Shown: positions 17,098 through 26,404, counted from the first letter of the stretch. The stretch is 64,000 nucleotides of DNA from Bacteroidota bacterium (GCA_018816945.1 JAHIVC010000087.1:56174-120173), one strand, 5' to 3'. A program made the numbers and translations. Notes: generated by a model not told the origin, from the letters alone.

Positions 17098-17781
17098 TTA
17101 TTTCAGTTGATTAAGTTGACCATTGAGCAATGAGTACCTGGTTTTCATTTTGTCTGCAAGATCCAGCGAATGGGTAACTATCACCAGTGCCATCTCTTTT
17201 TTCGTCTGCAAATCAACCAGCAAATTTCCAATTTGTTCTGCTGATTCATGATCCAACGAACCGGTAGGCTCATCAGCTAATATGATATCCGGCTCGTTGA
17301 TCAATGCCCTCACCACGGCTACTCTTTGACATTCGCCTCCTGACAATTGTCCCGGAAATTTATAAAGATGTGCCTTAAGCCCAACCTCCGATAGCAATTG
17401 AATCGCTTTTTCAGATGTTAACTTTAATTGATTTTTTGATGAATTTGCCAATGCAGGCAACAATACATTCTCCAATACATTCAATTGCGGCAGTAAGTGG
17501 TGCATCTGAAAAACAAAACCAATTCTTTTGTTTCGCAGCGCCGACAATTTTTTGTCATCCAATGTATTGATTTCAACTCCATCAAAAACGATATTTCCCG
17601 AAGTTGGTAAATCGAGTGTGCCGATCAAATTTAACAGTGTACTTTTACCGCATCCCGATGGCCCGACAATGGCTATGGAATCACCTTTCCTGATTTCAAG
17701 AGAAATATCGTTGAGCACCTTGTGAACAACTTGGCCACTTGCACTTTGGTAATATTTGCTTATTTTCTCCAGTTTTATCAT
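17098..17781 (-). CDS. LolD/MacB-type ABC transporter ATPase
   Basis: A 227-residue nucleotide-binding subunit. Walker A GPSGCGKST (about 40-48), Q-loop FQMHHLLPQLNVLENV, signature LSGGECQRVAV, Walker B IILADEPTGSLD and switch His in IVTHS are all intact. The LPQLxxxENVxxP form is typical of LolD, FtsE and MacB proteins. It lies directly upstream of the 1090-residue permease (4 bp), which it should power. The order ATPase then permease and the terminator after the permease define a two-gene operon. Confidence 0.92.
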   Translation of the reverse strand: MIKLEKISKYYQSASGQVVHKVLNDISLEIRKGDSIAIVGPSGCGKSTLLNLIGTLDLPTSGNIVFDGVEINTLDDKKLSALRNKRIGFVFQMHHLLPQLNVLENVLLPALANSSKNQLKLTSEKAIQLLSEVGLKAHLYKFPGQLSGGECQRVAVVRALINEPDIILADEPTGSLDHESAEQIGNLLVDLQTKKEMALVIVTHSLDLADKMKTRYSLLNGQLNQLK

Positions 17782-17815
17782 TGAACGTTAGATTTTTAGT
17801 TTTGAAAAAAGAATT

Positions 17816-17894
17816 CAGTAGTCAGTAGTCAGTAGTTAGTATCTCATCATCACTTATCACTTATCACTTATCACTTATCACTTATCATTCATCA
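17816..17894. repeat. two adjacent heptamer tandem arrays at a stop codon
   Basis: About three copies of cagtagt (from 17816) are followed by five exact copies of cttatca at 17853-17887 with degenerate flanking units. The stop codon of the GT4 glycosyltransferase (17878-17880) and its last codons lie inside the second array. On the coding strand of that gene the unit reads gataagt. Confidence 0.9.
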
Positions 17895-19173
17895 CTACCT
17901 TCTCATAAACCCCCATCATTTTACGGATAAGGATTCGACTGTTAAAATGCTTTTCAACGTTTTCACGCCCCTGTTTACTCATCAATTTCAATTTTTCAGG
18001 ATCGCTTAAAACTTCTTCGAGTTTCTTAGCTAAATTTTCTGAATTATTTGGGGCGTATGTTACTCCGCCTTTTGTGGCTTCAATAATTTCAGGAAAGGCT
18101 CCCAATGCAGGCTGAACCAAAGGAACCCCGCAAGCTAATGATTCGATTTGATATAATCCAAAAGCTTCTCCGTTTATAACAGGAACCGATAACAAAGTTA
18201 AGGGTTGAAAAAATTGATTCAGGAATTTTTCCCGGTATTCTTCAACAAATTCTACATCATCCATAAAATTGAGCTTTCTCAATTTTCTTACCTGACGTTG
18301 AATAAACTTTTTGTCATCACCTGTCTGACCACCGGAACATCGCAATTTCACGTCTTTAAAAGCTGCTTTTGACTTCAATTTGATGAAAGCATCAATGAGT
18401 ACCTCAAAGCCATTTTCTTCGTTCATCCGCGACATGTATCCAATTACAGGCGGATTGAATGCCAGAGCAGACATTTGAAAAACTTCCGGATCAATTCCAA
18501 CATGAATCACATTTAACTTTTCATCCGGTATGTACATGCGTTTTTTCATCACTGCTCCATAAAAATGGCTCACCGCAATAAAAGCATCGATATCTCTGCC
18601 TTTTTCACTGAATAAATCCCAAAGTTTTTTTTGATAGGAATCGTCCATGGCATCTATCCAAACATCTTCATCCTGCAAAGAACAAACTACCGGAATATTC
18701 AATTCATCCTTAATTTTCCTTGCCAGACCCATTAACAATGCATTTGACAGATGCACAATATCGGGCTTTTCATGATGTTTTAGAAAGTCAATAAGATGCT
18801 CAAGTTCTTCCTTTTGATAACCTTCATGACCTTTAAGCATGGAGATGGTCATTTCCTCCAGTCCATGTGCACGGGTAGATCCTGCTTTTTTTGCAGCATA
18901 TTTCATCAAGAATGGTGAATTAAAAATATGCTCCAACCATTTTGGCATCTTACGAAGAAAAGGAAATTTTTGCTTTAAGTATATATTGATGGCTCCGTAA
19001 AATACAGGGGCATCTGATTGTTTTTCACCATTCAGTGTTAAAGGCAAATATATTGGTAAGGTTACCGCATCATGCCCTGCATCTCTTAATGATTTAACAT
19101 AAGAGCTGTCCCTTAAACAATTACCACAATAAAAGGATCCGCCAAAACCGGGAACAATATTTACAATTTTCAT
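17878..19173 (-). CDS. GT4-family glycosyltransferase
   Basis: A 431-residue cytoplasmic GT-B glycosyltransferase. The N-terminal PGFGGSFYCGNCLRD is a family-specific donor/acceptor-site loop, and the C-terminal Rossmann domain has the retaining-enzyme block GEAFGLYQIESLACGVPLVQP that contacts the sugar nucleotide. Length is typical. It is the last gene of the propeller/iron-sulfur run, 19 bp after a beta-propeller gene, so it may glycosylate a surface component of that system; the acceptor is unknown. I chose the ATG at 19173 rather than the GTG one codon upstream. The 3' end runs into a heptamer array, so the C-terminal residues could vary by slippage. Confidence 0.85.
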   Translation of the reverse strand: MKIVNIVPGFGGSFYCGNCLRDSSYVKSLRDAGHDAVTLPIYLPLTLNGEKQSDAPVFYGAINIYLKQKFPFLRKMPKWLEHIFNSPFLMKYAAKKAGSTRAHGLEEMTISMLKGHEGYQKEELEHLIDFLKHHEKPDIVHLSNALLMGLARKIKDELNIPVVCSLQDEDVWIDAMDDSYQKKLWDLFSEKGRDIDAFIAVSHFYGAVMKKRMYIPDEKLNVIHVGIDPEVFQMSALAFNPPVIGYMSRMNEENGFEVLIDAFIKLKSKAAFKDVKLRCSGGQTGDDKKFIQRQVRKLRKLNFMDDVEFVEEYREKFLNQFFQPLTLLSVPVINGEAFGLYQIESLACGVPLVQPALGAFPEIIEATKGGVTYAPNNSENLAKKLEEVLSDPEKLKLMSKQGRENVEKHFNSRILIRKMMGVYEKVVMNDK

Positions 19174-19192
19174 CACTAATAAATTTCAATTC

Positions 19193-20425
19193 TTAATTAC
19201 CTGTACTAAAACCATAAACAATCCCATCTTCTCCACCAATAATAATCATTCCATTAATTACCGCGGGGCTACTTGAAAGAGCTGCACCTAGTTCGTAGGA
19301 CCATATTTTTTCACCTGTTTTTAAATTTAACACATAAATTCTTCCATCACCGGAACCAAAAACAACCTTTTCTCCCGCAATTACAACTGAACCATCAATC
19401 TTTCTCTGAGTTTTAAAACTCCATAGAACTTTGCCGGATTGCTGGTCAAAACAATAAATGTTTTTATCCTGAGAACCAATCACTACTTTGCCATCAGCTA
19501 AGGCAGGTGATCCGAGGAAAGGACCAGCTTTGTACTCCCATAATGTTTTCTTAGACTTTAAATCAGTGGCATATAAACCGCCGTCATAATTTCCATAAAA
19601 GGCCTGGTCTCCTGAAATTGCCGCTGAAGAAGCAATATAAGTACCTACATCAATCTTGTCTTTTTCCTTGCCATCCGCAACATTGATCATGTGCAAAAAA
19701 CCATCACAACCACCGAAAATAGCAATTTTTCCATCTGTTGCAGGAGCACCATTGATATAATTATCTGCCTCAAATTTCCAAATCATTTCACCCGTTCTTG
19801 CATTCACACAGTGAAGAAAAAAATCGTAACTACCTACGATAATCCATTTTTCTTTTTTATCAGGAGAATAAATCCATCCTGCTGAACCGGATATTTGACC
19901 ATCGGTTTGATACTTCCACCTCAATTTACCCGACTTTGCTTCAAGTGCAAAAAAATCACCCTGTAATGTTCCGAAATAAATAGTGTTGTCCAATATCAAA
20001 GGTGCTGCTTCAATTGAATTCTTCGCTTCAAATTTCCACATTAGCTTCCCATCCATTGACAAAGAGTATAAAAATCCATCATTGGAACCAATATAAATTT
20101 GATTATTACAAACTACAGCCGATGATTTTATGGCATCCTCTGTTTTAAAAGCCCATTTCAATTTGATAGAATTGCCAATGGAAACAGGAGTGTAGCCCGT
20201 GAGTTCCTGATTTGCCCGAAAAGATGGCCAACAATTGTTAGTTTGAGCAAGACTTTGTCGAGGCAAGACAATTAAAATCCCTACCATCATTAAAATAACA
20301 GCTAATGTACTTTCGAATCGCCACTTGGCGGTGAGAAAACTCTTAGGTTTATTTACAGATTGAGATTTCTCACCCATTTGCAGTGGGATTGAAATAACAG
20401 AAGTGATATTTTTATCTTTTCTCAT
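19193..20425 (-). CDS. PQQ-like beta-propeller protein (signal-anchored)
   Basis: A 410-residue exported propeller. A long basic N-terminus leads into a hydrophobic segment (about 41-60) ending SLAQ, giving either a signal peptide or an anchor. Then come about eight blades with the tryptophan-docking pattern A-D/N-xx-(T/S)G-K/E-xx-W (FALEAKSGKLRWKYQT, YCFDQQSGKVLWSF, YVLNLKTGEKIWSY). The repeats resemble BamB and quinoprotein dehydrogenases, but I see no adjacent Cys pair, so PQQ catalysis is not supported. It starts 10 bp after the flavoprotein gene and belongs to the redox operon. The start at ATG 20425 avoids overlapping that gene, unlike a TTG at 20443. Confidence 0.85.
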   Translation of the reverse strand: MRKDKNITSVISIPLQMGEKSQSVNKPKSFLTAKWRFESTLAVILMMVGILIVLPRQSLAQTNNCWPSFRANQELTGYTPVSIGNSIKLKWAFKTEDAIKSSAVVCNNQIYIGSNDGFLYSLSMDGKLMWKFEAKNSIEAAPLILDNTIYFGTLQGDFFALEAKSGKLRWKYQTDGQISGSAGWIYSPDKKEKWIIVGSYDFFLHCVNARTGEMIWKFEADNYINGAPATDGKIAIFGGCDGFLHMINVADGKEKDKIDVGTYIASSAAISGDQAFYGNYDGGLYATDLKSKKTLWEYKAGPFLGSPALADGKVVIGSQDKNIYCFDQQSGKVLWSFKTQRKIDGSVVIAGEKVVFGSGDGRIYVLNLKTGEKIWSYELGAALSSSPAVINGMIIIGGEDGIVYGFSTGN

Positions 20426-20435
20426 CTTTTCAAAA

Positions 20436-22007
20436 TTAATCAATTAATGAAATTGCCCCTGTAGGGCATGCATTTGCGCATTCGATGGCTGTTGAAGTCA
20501 AGGCTTCATCTATCGATTTTCCAAACGGGACCTTTATTCTGACATCAAATCCTCTGCCAATAAAAGTCAAACCGAATTCTTCTTTCCTTTTACTCGTGAT
20601 TTCAACGCATAATCCACATTTGATGCACTTTTCAGGTTCATATACGATCACGTCTTGTTTAAAGTGTTTACTGAGCTTATTCCGTTCGCCCAATAAATAT
20701 TTTCTTCGATCAATTTGGTAAGCATCCGAATGGATCCTTAGCTTACAATTATCTATTTTCCGGCAATCGCAATGCATGCAACGATTGGCTTCCTTTTGTG
20801 CATCAGCTATTTGATAAGGATCTAAGCCCTCATAAACTTTATTCTCAATAACTTTATTTTTTGATTCTTTCAAATACTCCTGAATTTCTTCATTAGCCAG
20901 CTTTCCAAATTTTGAATTGAACATTTTGGGTGCTTTTACCATTTGTTCTCCCCGAAGGAATTGATCAACTGAACGAGCAGTATCTTTCCCTTGAGCAACA
21001 GAACGTACTGCCATTTTTAAAGATTTCACAGCACTACCGCATGCAAACAGCCCGGGAATTGAAGTTTCAAAAGTATTTGGATTGATTATTATTCCTTTAT
21101 CATTTGACTCAAGACCATCAATTTTAAAATTTACTTGGTCAATGGCTCCTGTTGCTATGATAATAGCATCGTAGTCGATTTTTAAATGTTGATTGATGAA
21201 TGCAGAATCTATATTTGTATTAAGCTTAAATTCAGCCCCATAAGTCTTTAAATAGTTGATTTCCGAATCCAATACTTCAATTGGCAAGGGTTTATCCAAT
21301 TTCAAATATCTCAATGATCCACCTGCTAACTCATTTTTGTCGAAAATGGTGCAAATATGACCAGCCTTTAGTAAATAAAATGCAGCAGCCAGTCCGGCCG
21401 GACCGCTACCAATAATCGCCACCTTTTTCCCTGATTTGGTTTGTTTCTCAGGAAAGAATGTATGATTTCCTCTGATATCCTCAGTAGCAACAAATTTCTT
21501 TAATTGGCAGATTTGCACCGGTTTATCAACTGAATTTCTGCGGCAAACCTTTTCGCAAGGAGCAGGACAGATGTACCCCAGAATATGAGGTAAAGCAATC
21601 TCTTCTTTTACAACTTCAATCGCTTCAGCGAATTTTCCTTGAGCAATTAACCGGTTCATCATAGGAATATTCATATCGGCCGGACATCCCAAAGTACATG
21701 GAGCTTCACAATCGCCCACATGATCGCTCATGAGTAGTTCCAATGCATCTTTTCGGGCATTCATTACTTCCTGATCAGATGTAATGATGTTCATATTTTC
21801 GGCAGCAGGCAATGCACAACTTGGCAATAGTTTACCTGAGTTTCCATCCTTCACCAAACAAACCATGCAAGATGGATGGTTGTGAAAACCTGCGCCCTCC
21901 AAATAACACATGGTCGGAATATCTATCCCCAATTCTGCAGCTGCATTCAGAACGGTAGTTCCTTCAGCAACGATTATTTCTTTTCCGTCTATCTTAAGTT
22001 TAATCAT
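20436..22007 (-). CDS. NuoG/GltD-like iron-sulfur flavoprotein lacking NAD(P)H domain
   Basis: A 523-residue cytoplasmic electron-transfer protein. In order: a [2Fe-2S] plant-type domain (Cys34, 47, 50, 64); a region with further Cys (HVGDCEAPCTLGCP, CPAPCEKVC) like the GltD/DPD N-terminal [4Fe-4S] domain; an FAD-binding Rossmann fold with GSGPAG at 200-205 and the closing GLFACGSA at 319-326; and a C-terminal ferredoxin-like part (CMHCDCR, CIKCGLC, CANACP). In GltD-like enzymes these two FAD motifs are about 280 residues apart with the NADPH domain between; here only about 120 separate them, so that domain is missing. It starts 1 bp after the NuoE-NuoF fusion stop, which should supply its electrons. 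Confidence 0.85.
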   Translation of the reverse strand: MIKLKIDGKEIIVAEGTTVLNAAAELGIDIPTMCYLEGAGFHNHPSCMVCLVKDGNSGKLLPSCALPAAENMNIITSDQEVMNARKDALELLMSDHVGDCEAPCTLGCPADMNIPMMNRLIAQGKFAEAIEVVKEEIALPHILGYICPAPCEKVCRRNSVDKPVQICQLKKFVATEDIRGNHTFFPEKQTKSGKKVAIIGSGPAGLAAAFYLLKAGHICTIFDKNELAGGSLRYLKLDKPLPIEVLDSEINYLKTYGAEFKLNTNIDSAFINQHLKIDYDAIIIATGAIDQVNFKIDGLESNDKGIIINPNTFETSIPGLFACGSAVKSLKMAVRSVAQGKDTARSVDQFLRGEQMVKAPKMFNSKFGKLANEEIQEYLKESKNKVIENKVYEGLDPYQIADAQKEANRCMHCDCRKIDNCKLRIHSDAYQIDRRKYLLGERNKLSKHFKQDVIVYEPEKCIKCGLCVEITSKRKEEFGLTFIGRGFDVRIKVPFGKSIDEALTSTAIECANACPTGAISLID

Positions 22008-22008
22008 T

Positions 22009-24360
22009 TTATACAGTTATTACGGCATTTACCGGGCAAACCTGCCTACAGATATCACATTTGATGCATTTCTCGGTATCGATTTCATGCAACTGATAAG
22101 GTTTGGCTAAAATTGCATCTGTCGGGCATCGTTGAGCACATTTGGTACATCCATTGCAATCCTCGGTAATTTTGTAAGTAATCATGGCTGTGCACTTTCC
22201 GGTCAGGCATTTCCCATTGATATGCGCTTCATACTCATCCCTGAAATGCTTTAAAGTTGACAATACCGGATTTGGCGCAGTTTTCCCTAAACCACAAAGG
22301 CTGCCTTTTTTAGTAGTATGTGCCAATTGTTCAAGTATTTCTAAATCAGCCATTACCCCTTTACCACTGGATATTTTGTTCAAAATTTCCAGCATTCGGG
22401 TGGTTCCAACTCTGCAAAAAGTACATTTTCCACAACTTTGGTTTTGTGTAAACGAAAGAAAATATCTTGCAATATCCACCATACAATCATCTTCATCCAA
22501 AACAATCAAACCTCCCGATCCCATCATTGCACCTGCACCGCTTAGCGATTCATAATCAATTGAAATATCTGACATCGATGCCGGAATGCAACCACCGGAA
22601 GGGCCACCAATTTGAACAGCTTTAAATTTCTTGCCGTTTGGGATACCACCACCAATTTCTTCTACAATGGTTTTAATGCTGATCCCCATTGGAACCTCGA
22701 TCAAACCGCCCCGATTAATTTTCCCGGCTAGTGCGAAAACCTTTGTTCCTTTGCTATTTTCTGAGCCAATATTATTGAACGCTTCTTCCCCATTTCTTAT
22801 AATCCATGAAACCATTGCAAAAGTCTCCGTATTATTAATCAGAGTTGGCATTCCGTTTAAACCTGCTTGCGCAGGGAATGGTGGTCGCATGCTGGGCATT
22901 CCCCTATTTCCTTCAACTGAGGCAATCAAAGCAGTTTCTTCACCACAAACAAAAGCTCCAGCACCTTCAAATATCTTCAAATTAAAGGAGAATTCGCTGT
23001 TCAATATATTTTTACCAATTAAGCCTTCTGCTTCGCACATTTTGAGTGCTTCCCTGATCCTTTTTACCGCAAGCGGATATTCAGCCCTAATATAGAAAAT
23101 TCCTTCGGAAGCGCCCACCGCATAAGCTGCTATGAGTATGCCTTCAATTACCCTGAATGGATAAGATTCCAGAAGCATTCGATCCATGAAAGCACCCGGA
23201 TCACCTTCATCTCCGTTACAAATGATGTATTTTTTATCAGCTATTTGTTTTTCAACCAGTTCCCATTTCAATCCTGTAGGGAAGCCAGCTCCACCCCTGC
23301 CCTTTAATCCACTGTCTTTGATAATTTTTATAATTTCTTTAGATGATAATTCAGCAATGCATTTTTTAAATGCTGTGAAACCGCCTAAACCTTTGTACTC
23401 TTCCAAATCGGTGGGTTTTATTTCACCACGGTATTCAGTAGCAATATTAATTTGCCGGTTCAGAAATTCAGAAACAGGGGTATCTCTTCTATCGCTTTCA
23501 TATCTGGCAGTTGATATAGGAATCTCATTAAAGACAATGCCTTCGAAATAATTATAAAAATTACTCCTTAATCGATCAATTAAATTGGTTGGTTTGAAGT
23601 GTTTCCGAATTACGCTGTTTACTTCTGCCGCCGAAATTTTTGCATAAAATGTTGGTACTTCGCCGGGTTTATGGATTTCCAGCATGGGAACCTGATTACA
23701 AATCCCAACACAACCTACCTGCTTTACACTCACATTGATCCTGTTTTTATCAAGTATGTTTTCAAGTTCGGTCTTTACCAAGGCACTGCCACTGGCAACA
23801 CAGCATGAACCCAATCCCAGCCTTATTTCTCCTTGTATTTCTCTGGTTTTAATACCCGACCCTACATAAGCTTCTTTCGGATTATTCTTGGAATTAATAA
23901 AATCGGTAAGGGTTTCTGAAACCTTTTCCGTAGTCAAATGCCCATAGGTAATATCATCGATTTGAACAACCGGAGCAATGGTGCAGCATCCCAAACAGGC
24001 TACTTTTTCAATGGTGAATAGTCCCTGGGCATCTGTATCTTCAATTTCATCCGTGATTTTTAACTCGCGCCGATAGGCGTCATAAACCTGCATGGCCCCT
24101 TTCACGTGACAAGCAGTGCCAACACAAATTTTTATGATGTGTTTACCAACCGGCTTATGTCTGAACTGTGAGTAAAAAGTAGAAATACCATAAATTCTGG
24201 CAGCACTGATATCTGTATTCTTACAAACATAATCCATTGCCTCTTCAGGCAAATAATTAAACTCACCCTGAATCGCTTGCAAAATTGGAATGGCCTTATC
24301 AACCGTTTTGCCGTGCTTAAGAATAATCTGATCTACTATTTCAATAATTTCCTTGCTCAT
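22009..24360 (-). CDS. NuoE-NuoF fusion with terminal 2[4Fe-4S] ferredoxin
   Basis: A 783-residue NADH-oxidising module. Residues 1-160 are NuoE-like with the thioredoxin-fold [2Fe-2S] ligands (CVGTACHVKGA and CLGCC). Residues about 170-265 are a second thioredoxin-like [2Fe-2S] domain, as in HndC/HymB. The NuoF core follows: NADH site GRGGAGFPTGLKW, FMN site CNGDEGDPGAFMDR, the block EGNRGMPSMRPPFP, an SLBB domain, and the [4Fe-4S] site SCGKCTFCRVGT. It ends with a dicluster ferredoxin (CNGCTKCAQRCP, CIKCDICRQVCP). Hydrogenase and bifurcating Hyd/Nfn (Bfu-family) complexes use the same parts as separate subunits; the NuoE-NuoF fusion is less common. No hydrogenase or formate dehydrogenase catalytic subunit is nearby, so the partner must be the flavoprotein next to it and the membrane ferredoxins. 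Confidence 0.9.
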   Translation of the reverse strand: MSKEIIEIVDQIILKHGKTVDKAIPILQAIQGEFNYLPEEAMDYVCKNTDISAARIYGISTFYSQFRHKPVGKHIIKICVGTACHVKGAMQVYDAYRRELKITDEIEDTDAQGLFTIEKVACLGCCTIAPVVQIDDITYGHLTTEKVSETLTDFINSKNNPKEAYVGSGIKTREIQGEIRLGLGSCCVASGSALVKTELENILDKNRINVSVKQVGCVGICNQVPMLEIHKPGEVPTFYAKISAAEVNSVIRKHFKPTNLIDRLRSNFYNYFEGIVFNEIPISTARYESDRRDTPVSEFLNRQINIATEYRGEIKPTDLEEYKGLGGFTAFKKCIAELSSKEIIKIIKDSGLKGRGGAGFPTGLKWELVEKQIADKKYIICNGDEGDPGAFMDRMLLESYPFRVIEGILIAAYAVGASEGIFYIRAEYPLAVKRIREALKMCEAEGLIGKNILNSEFSFNLKIFEGAGAFVCGEETALIASVEGNRGMPSMRPPFPAQAGLNGMPTLINNTETFAMVSWIIRNGEEAFNNIGSENSKGTKVFALAGKINRGGLIEVPMGISIKTIVEEIGGGIPNGKKFKAVQIGGPSGGCIPASMSDISIDYESLSGAGAMMGSGGLIVLDEDDCMVDIARYFLSFTQNQSCGKCTFCRVGTTRMLEILNKISSGKGVMADLEILEQLAHTTKKGSLCGLGKTAPNPVLSTLKHFRDEYEAHINGKCLTGKCTAMITYKITEDCNGCTKCAQRCPTDAILAKPYQLHEIDTEKCIKCDICRQVCPVNAVITV

Positions 24361-24410
24361 TTAAAACTCAGTCTTTACAATTACCTGTCGATCTTTTTAT
24401 TAGATTTAAA

Positions 24411-24513
24411 GACGTTAGACATTAGATGTTAGACGTTAGACGTTAAATACTTAACAATACGTATCTTTGCTAGTCAAACTCATAACTCATAACTCATAAC
24501 TCATAACTCATAA
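24411..24513. repeat. two heptamer tandem arrays
   Basis: Four to five degenerate gacgtta units (24411-24444) and five exact ctcataa units (24479-24513). The second array ends 1 bp from the stop codon of the anchored propeller gene (24515-24517); on that gene's coding strand the unit is tatgagt. They fill most of the 154-bp gap between the anchored propeller and the NuoE-NuoF gene. Confidence 0.9.
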
Positions 24514-24514
24514 C

Positions 24515-26404
24515 TTAATTTCCTTTGCTTATGCAAAATAAATGATCTTCGGTCCGCACAAAGATTTGTCCATCGGCAAATGCAGGTGAACTTACCACAC
24601 TTTCTCCCAAAGCAGGCTCTCCAATCAATTCAAACTCTTTACTTGCCTTGTAAATACGCATAATCCCATCCCTATCGATTAAATATATTTTATCCTCAAC
24701 AATAATTGGTGATGCATAAAAACCATTATCAAATTCGTGTTCCCAGTATTTTTCTCCCGTTTTAGCATTGTGACAAACCACCACACCATAACTTGTTACA
24801 ACAAAAAGTAAATCTTTTGTAGCAACCGGACTTGGCACATCAGAAAGATAATCAAAATCTTCCCAAATCACTTTTGGATCGTTTCCCCCACCTATGGCAA
24901 CTAAACTGGCATATTCATTTAACCCAAACACAATTCCATCAGAATAAGCAACCGAAGGCCCGACTTCCCCATAAATACAATCGATTTTCCAAAGCTCTTT
25001 TCCTGTTTGAATATCATAGCCCGCGATGCTTGGATCGGCGATCAATACAACTTCAGCTTGATTTCCGCGATTGATAATCACCGGTGATGCCCAGGAAATT
25101 TTCACTTGTCGTGTTGTACTCCATAACTCGGCTCCTGTTTGGGTTGATAAAGCCATGACCCTTGGTGACTTTCCCTGATCATATTGAACAATCACTTTAT
25201 CACCATAAACTAAAAGTGATGAAGAGTGCCCGTAATGGTTTTGTGGTACGCCCAAATTCTTTGCCCAAACTTGTTTTCCACTGAAATCTATCGCGATGAT
25301 ATCGCCATTGGCGAATATCGCATAAACATTTTTGCCATCAGCAGTGGCAGTTGGGGCAGCTTGACCTGTATCCTCCGTAACATCGGGACCAGTTCCCGGT
25401 GATCCAGGAATTTTATCTACTATTTTGGTCCACAGTAAGGCTCCAGTATTTTTGTTATAACAATATACTTCCCTCGTTTGCTTATTTGCTCCGGTTAAAA
25501 ACAACTTATCGCCCCAAATAATGGGTGAGTTATACCCCTTTAGATTAGTTTTGGTCTTCCACAAGATATTTTGATTGCTGGGGCCATCCCAATTTGTTGG
25601 AATATTCTTTTGATACGCGATTCCTAAACCATTTGCACCCCTGAAGGATGGAAAGTTCTTTCTGGCTTCCAGCACAAAATCAGGGATACTGGCTGCCTCT
25701 ATTGGAATATTGGTTTTTGCAGATGGAGTTTCCGTTACCGCAACATTTTCAACTTCTGACTTATCGTTGGGTTGAACGTCACTTGCTTGATTAACAACCT
25801 CACCTTCATTGGTCTTTTCTTCAACTAAGGTAGTATTCACTTTTCGGTTGGGGGTTTCTTCTGTATGTTCAGGTTCATTGGTAGATGCAATAATTGCGGC
25901 TTCCTTAAAGGTTTTTTCCAATTTATCGTGTGTAAGAAAAGCCAAAATCAAGGCGATCACTACAATAGCCCCTCCACCAATAGAAATCCATTTTCGGGAT
26001 AACTTTTTAAATAGCTGATCATTCTCCGTAACGGATTCATCTATAATTGGATTGATGGGAGTGGTTGTCCGAACGATTTGAATGGCAATCAACATTACGG
26101 CAATACTAAATAACAAGATATATCCTCCTGCTCGAACCTGCCACTGATTTGTAAAATAAGCCTTACGTACAAGTAAATCCAAAGCCCGAATTTCGTTCCG
26201 AAGTGCTTCGTCGTTTGGATTTTCACTTAACCGTTTAACCAAAGTATTGATGGCTTCCGTATTTACCGGATCAAGACGGTTTATTTGTATGTAATTGGCA
26301 ATGACCAAAAAACAAATCAAGAATGCAAACACACCGGCAATGACGGCTATCGAATTCCAGAGTTTAACATTAACTCCTATTTTTTTATGCTCAACTAAAC
26401 TCAT
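24515..26404 (-). CDS. membrane-anchored PQQ-like beta-propeller protein
   Basis: A 629-residue inner-membrane protein. Three helices (about 15-40, 90-112 and 142-160) precede a Thr/Glu/Val-rich linker (about 165-235) and a periplasmic PQQ-like propeller that opens with the signature FPSFRGANGLGIAY and contains docking repeats such as YCYNKNTGALLWTK and MALSTQTGAELWST. The other propellers of the region have signal peptides or a single anchor, so this one is the most firmly fixed in the membrane. Its start overlaps the stop of the NapH-like gene by 4 bp (ATGA), so the two are translationally coupled and probably form a complex. Confidence 0.87.
   Translation of the reverse strand: MSLVEHKKIGVNVKLWNSIAVIAGVFAFLICFLVIANYIQINRLDPVNTEAINTLVKRLSENPNDEALRNEIRALDLLVRKAYFTNQWQVRAGGYILLFSIAVMLIAIQIVRTTTPINPIIDESVTENDQLFKKLSRKWISIGGGAIVVIALILAFLTHDKLEKTFKEAAIIASTNEPEHTEETPNRKVNTTLVEEKTNEGEVVNQASDVQPNDKSEVENVAVTETPSAKTNIPIEAASIPDFVLEARKNFPSFRGANGLGIAYQKNIPTNWDGPSNQNILWKTKTNLKGYNSPIIWGDKLFLTGANKQTREVYCYNKNTGALLWTKIVDKIPGSPGTGPDVTEDTGQAAPTATADGKNVYAIFANGDIIAIDFSGKQVWAKNLGVPQNHYGHSSSLLVYGDKVIVQYDQGKSPRVMALSTQTGAELWSTTRQVKISWASPVIINRGNQAEVVLIADPSIAGYDIQTGKELWKIDCIYGEVGPSVAYSDGIVFGLNEYASLVAIGGGNDPKVIWEDFDYLSDVPSPVATKDLLFVVTSYGVVVCHNAKTGEKYWEHEFDNGFYASPIIVEDKIYLIDRDGIMRIYKASKEFELIGEPALGESVVSSPAFADGQIFVRTEDHLFCISKGN

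Noticed and set aside
17816..17894. Tandem repeats taken as a possible CRISPR array
   Set aside because: Units of 7 bp are directly adjacent with no spacers, and no cas genes are present; the same applies to the arrays at 24411, 50945 and 63933.
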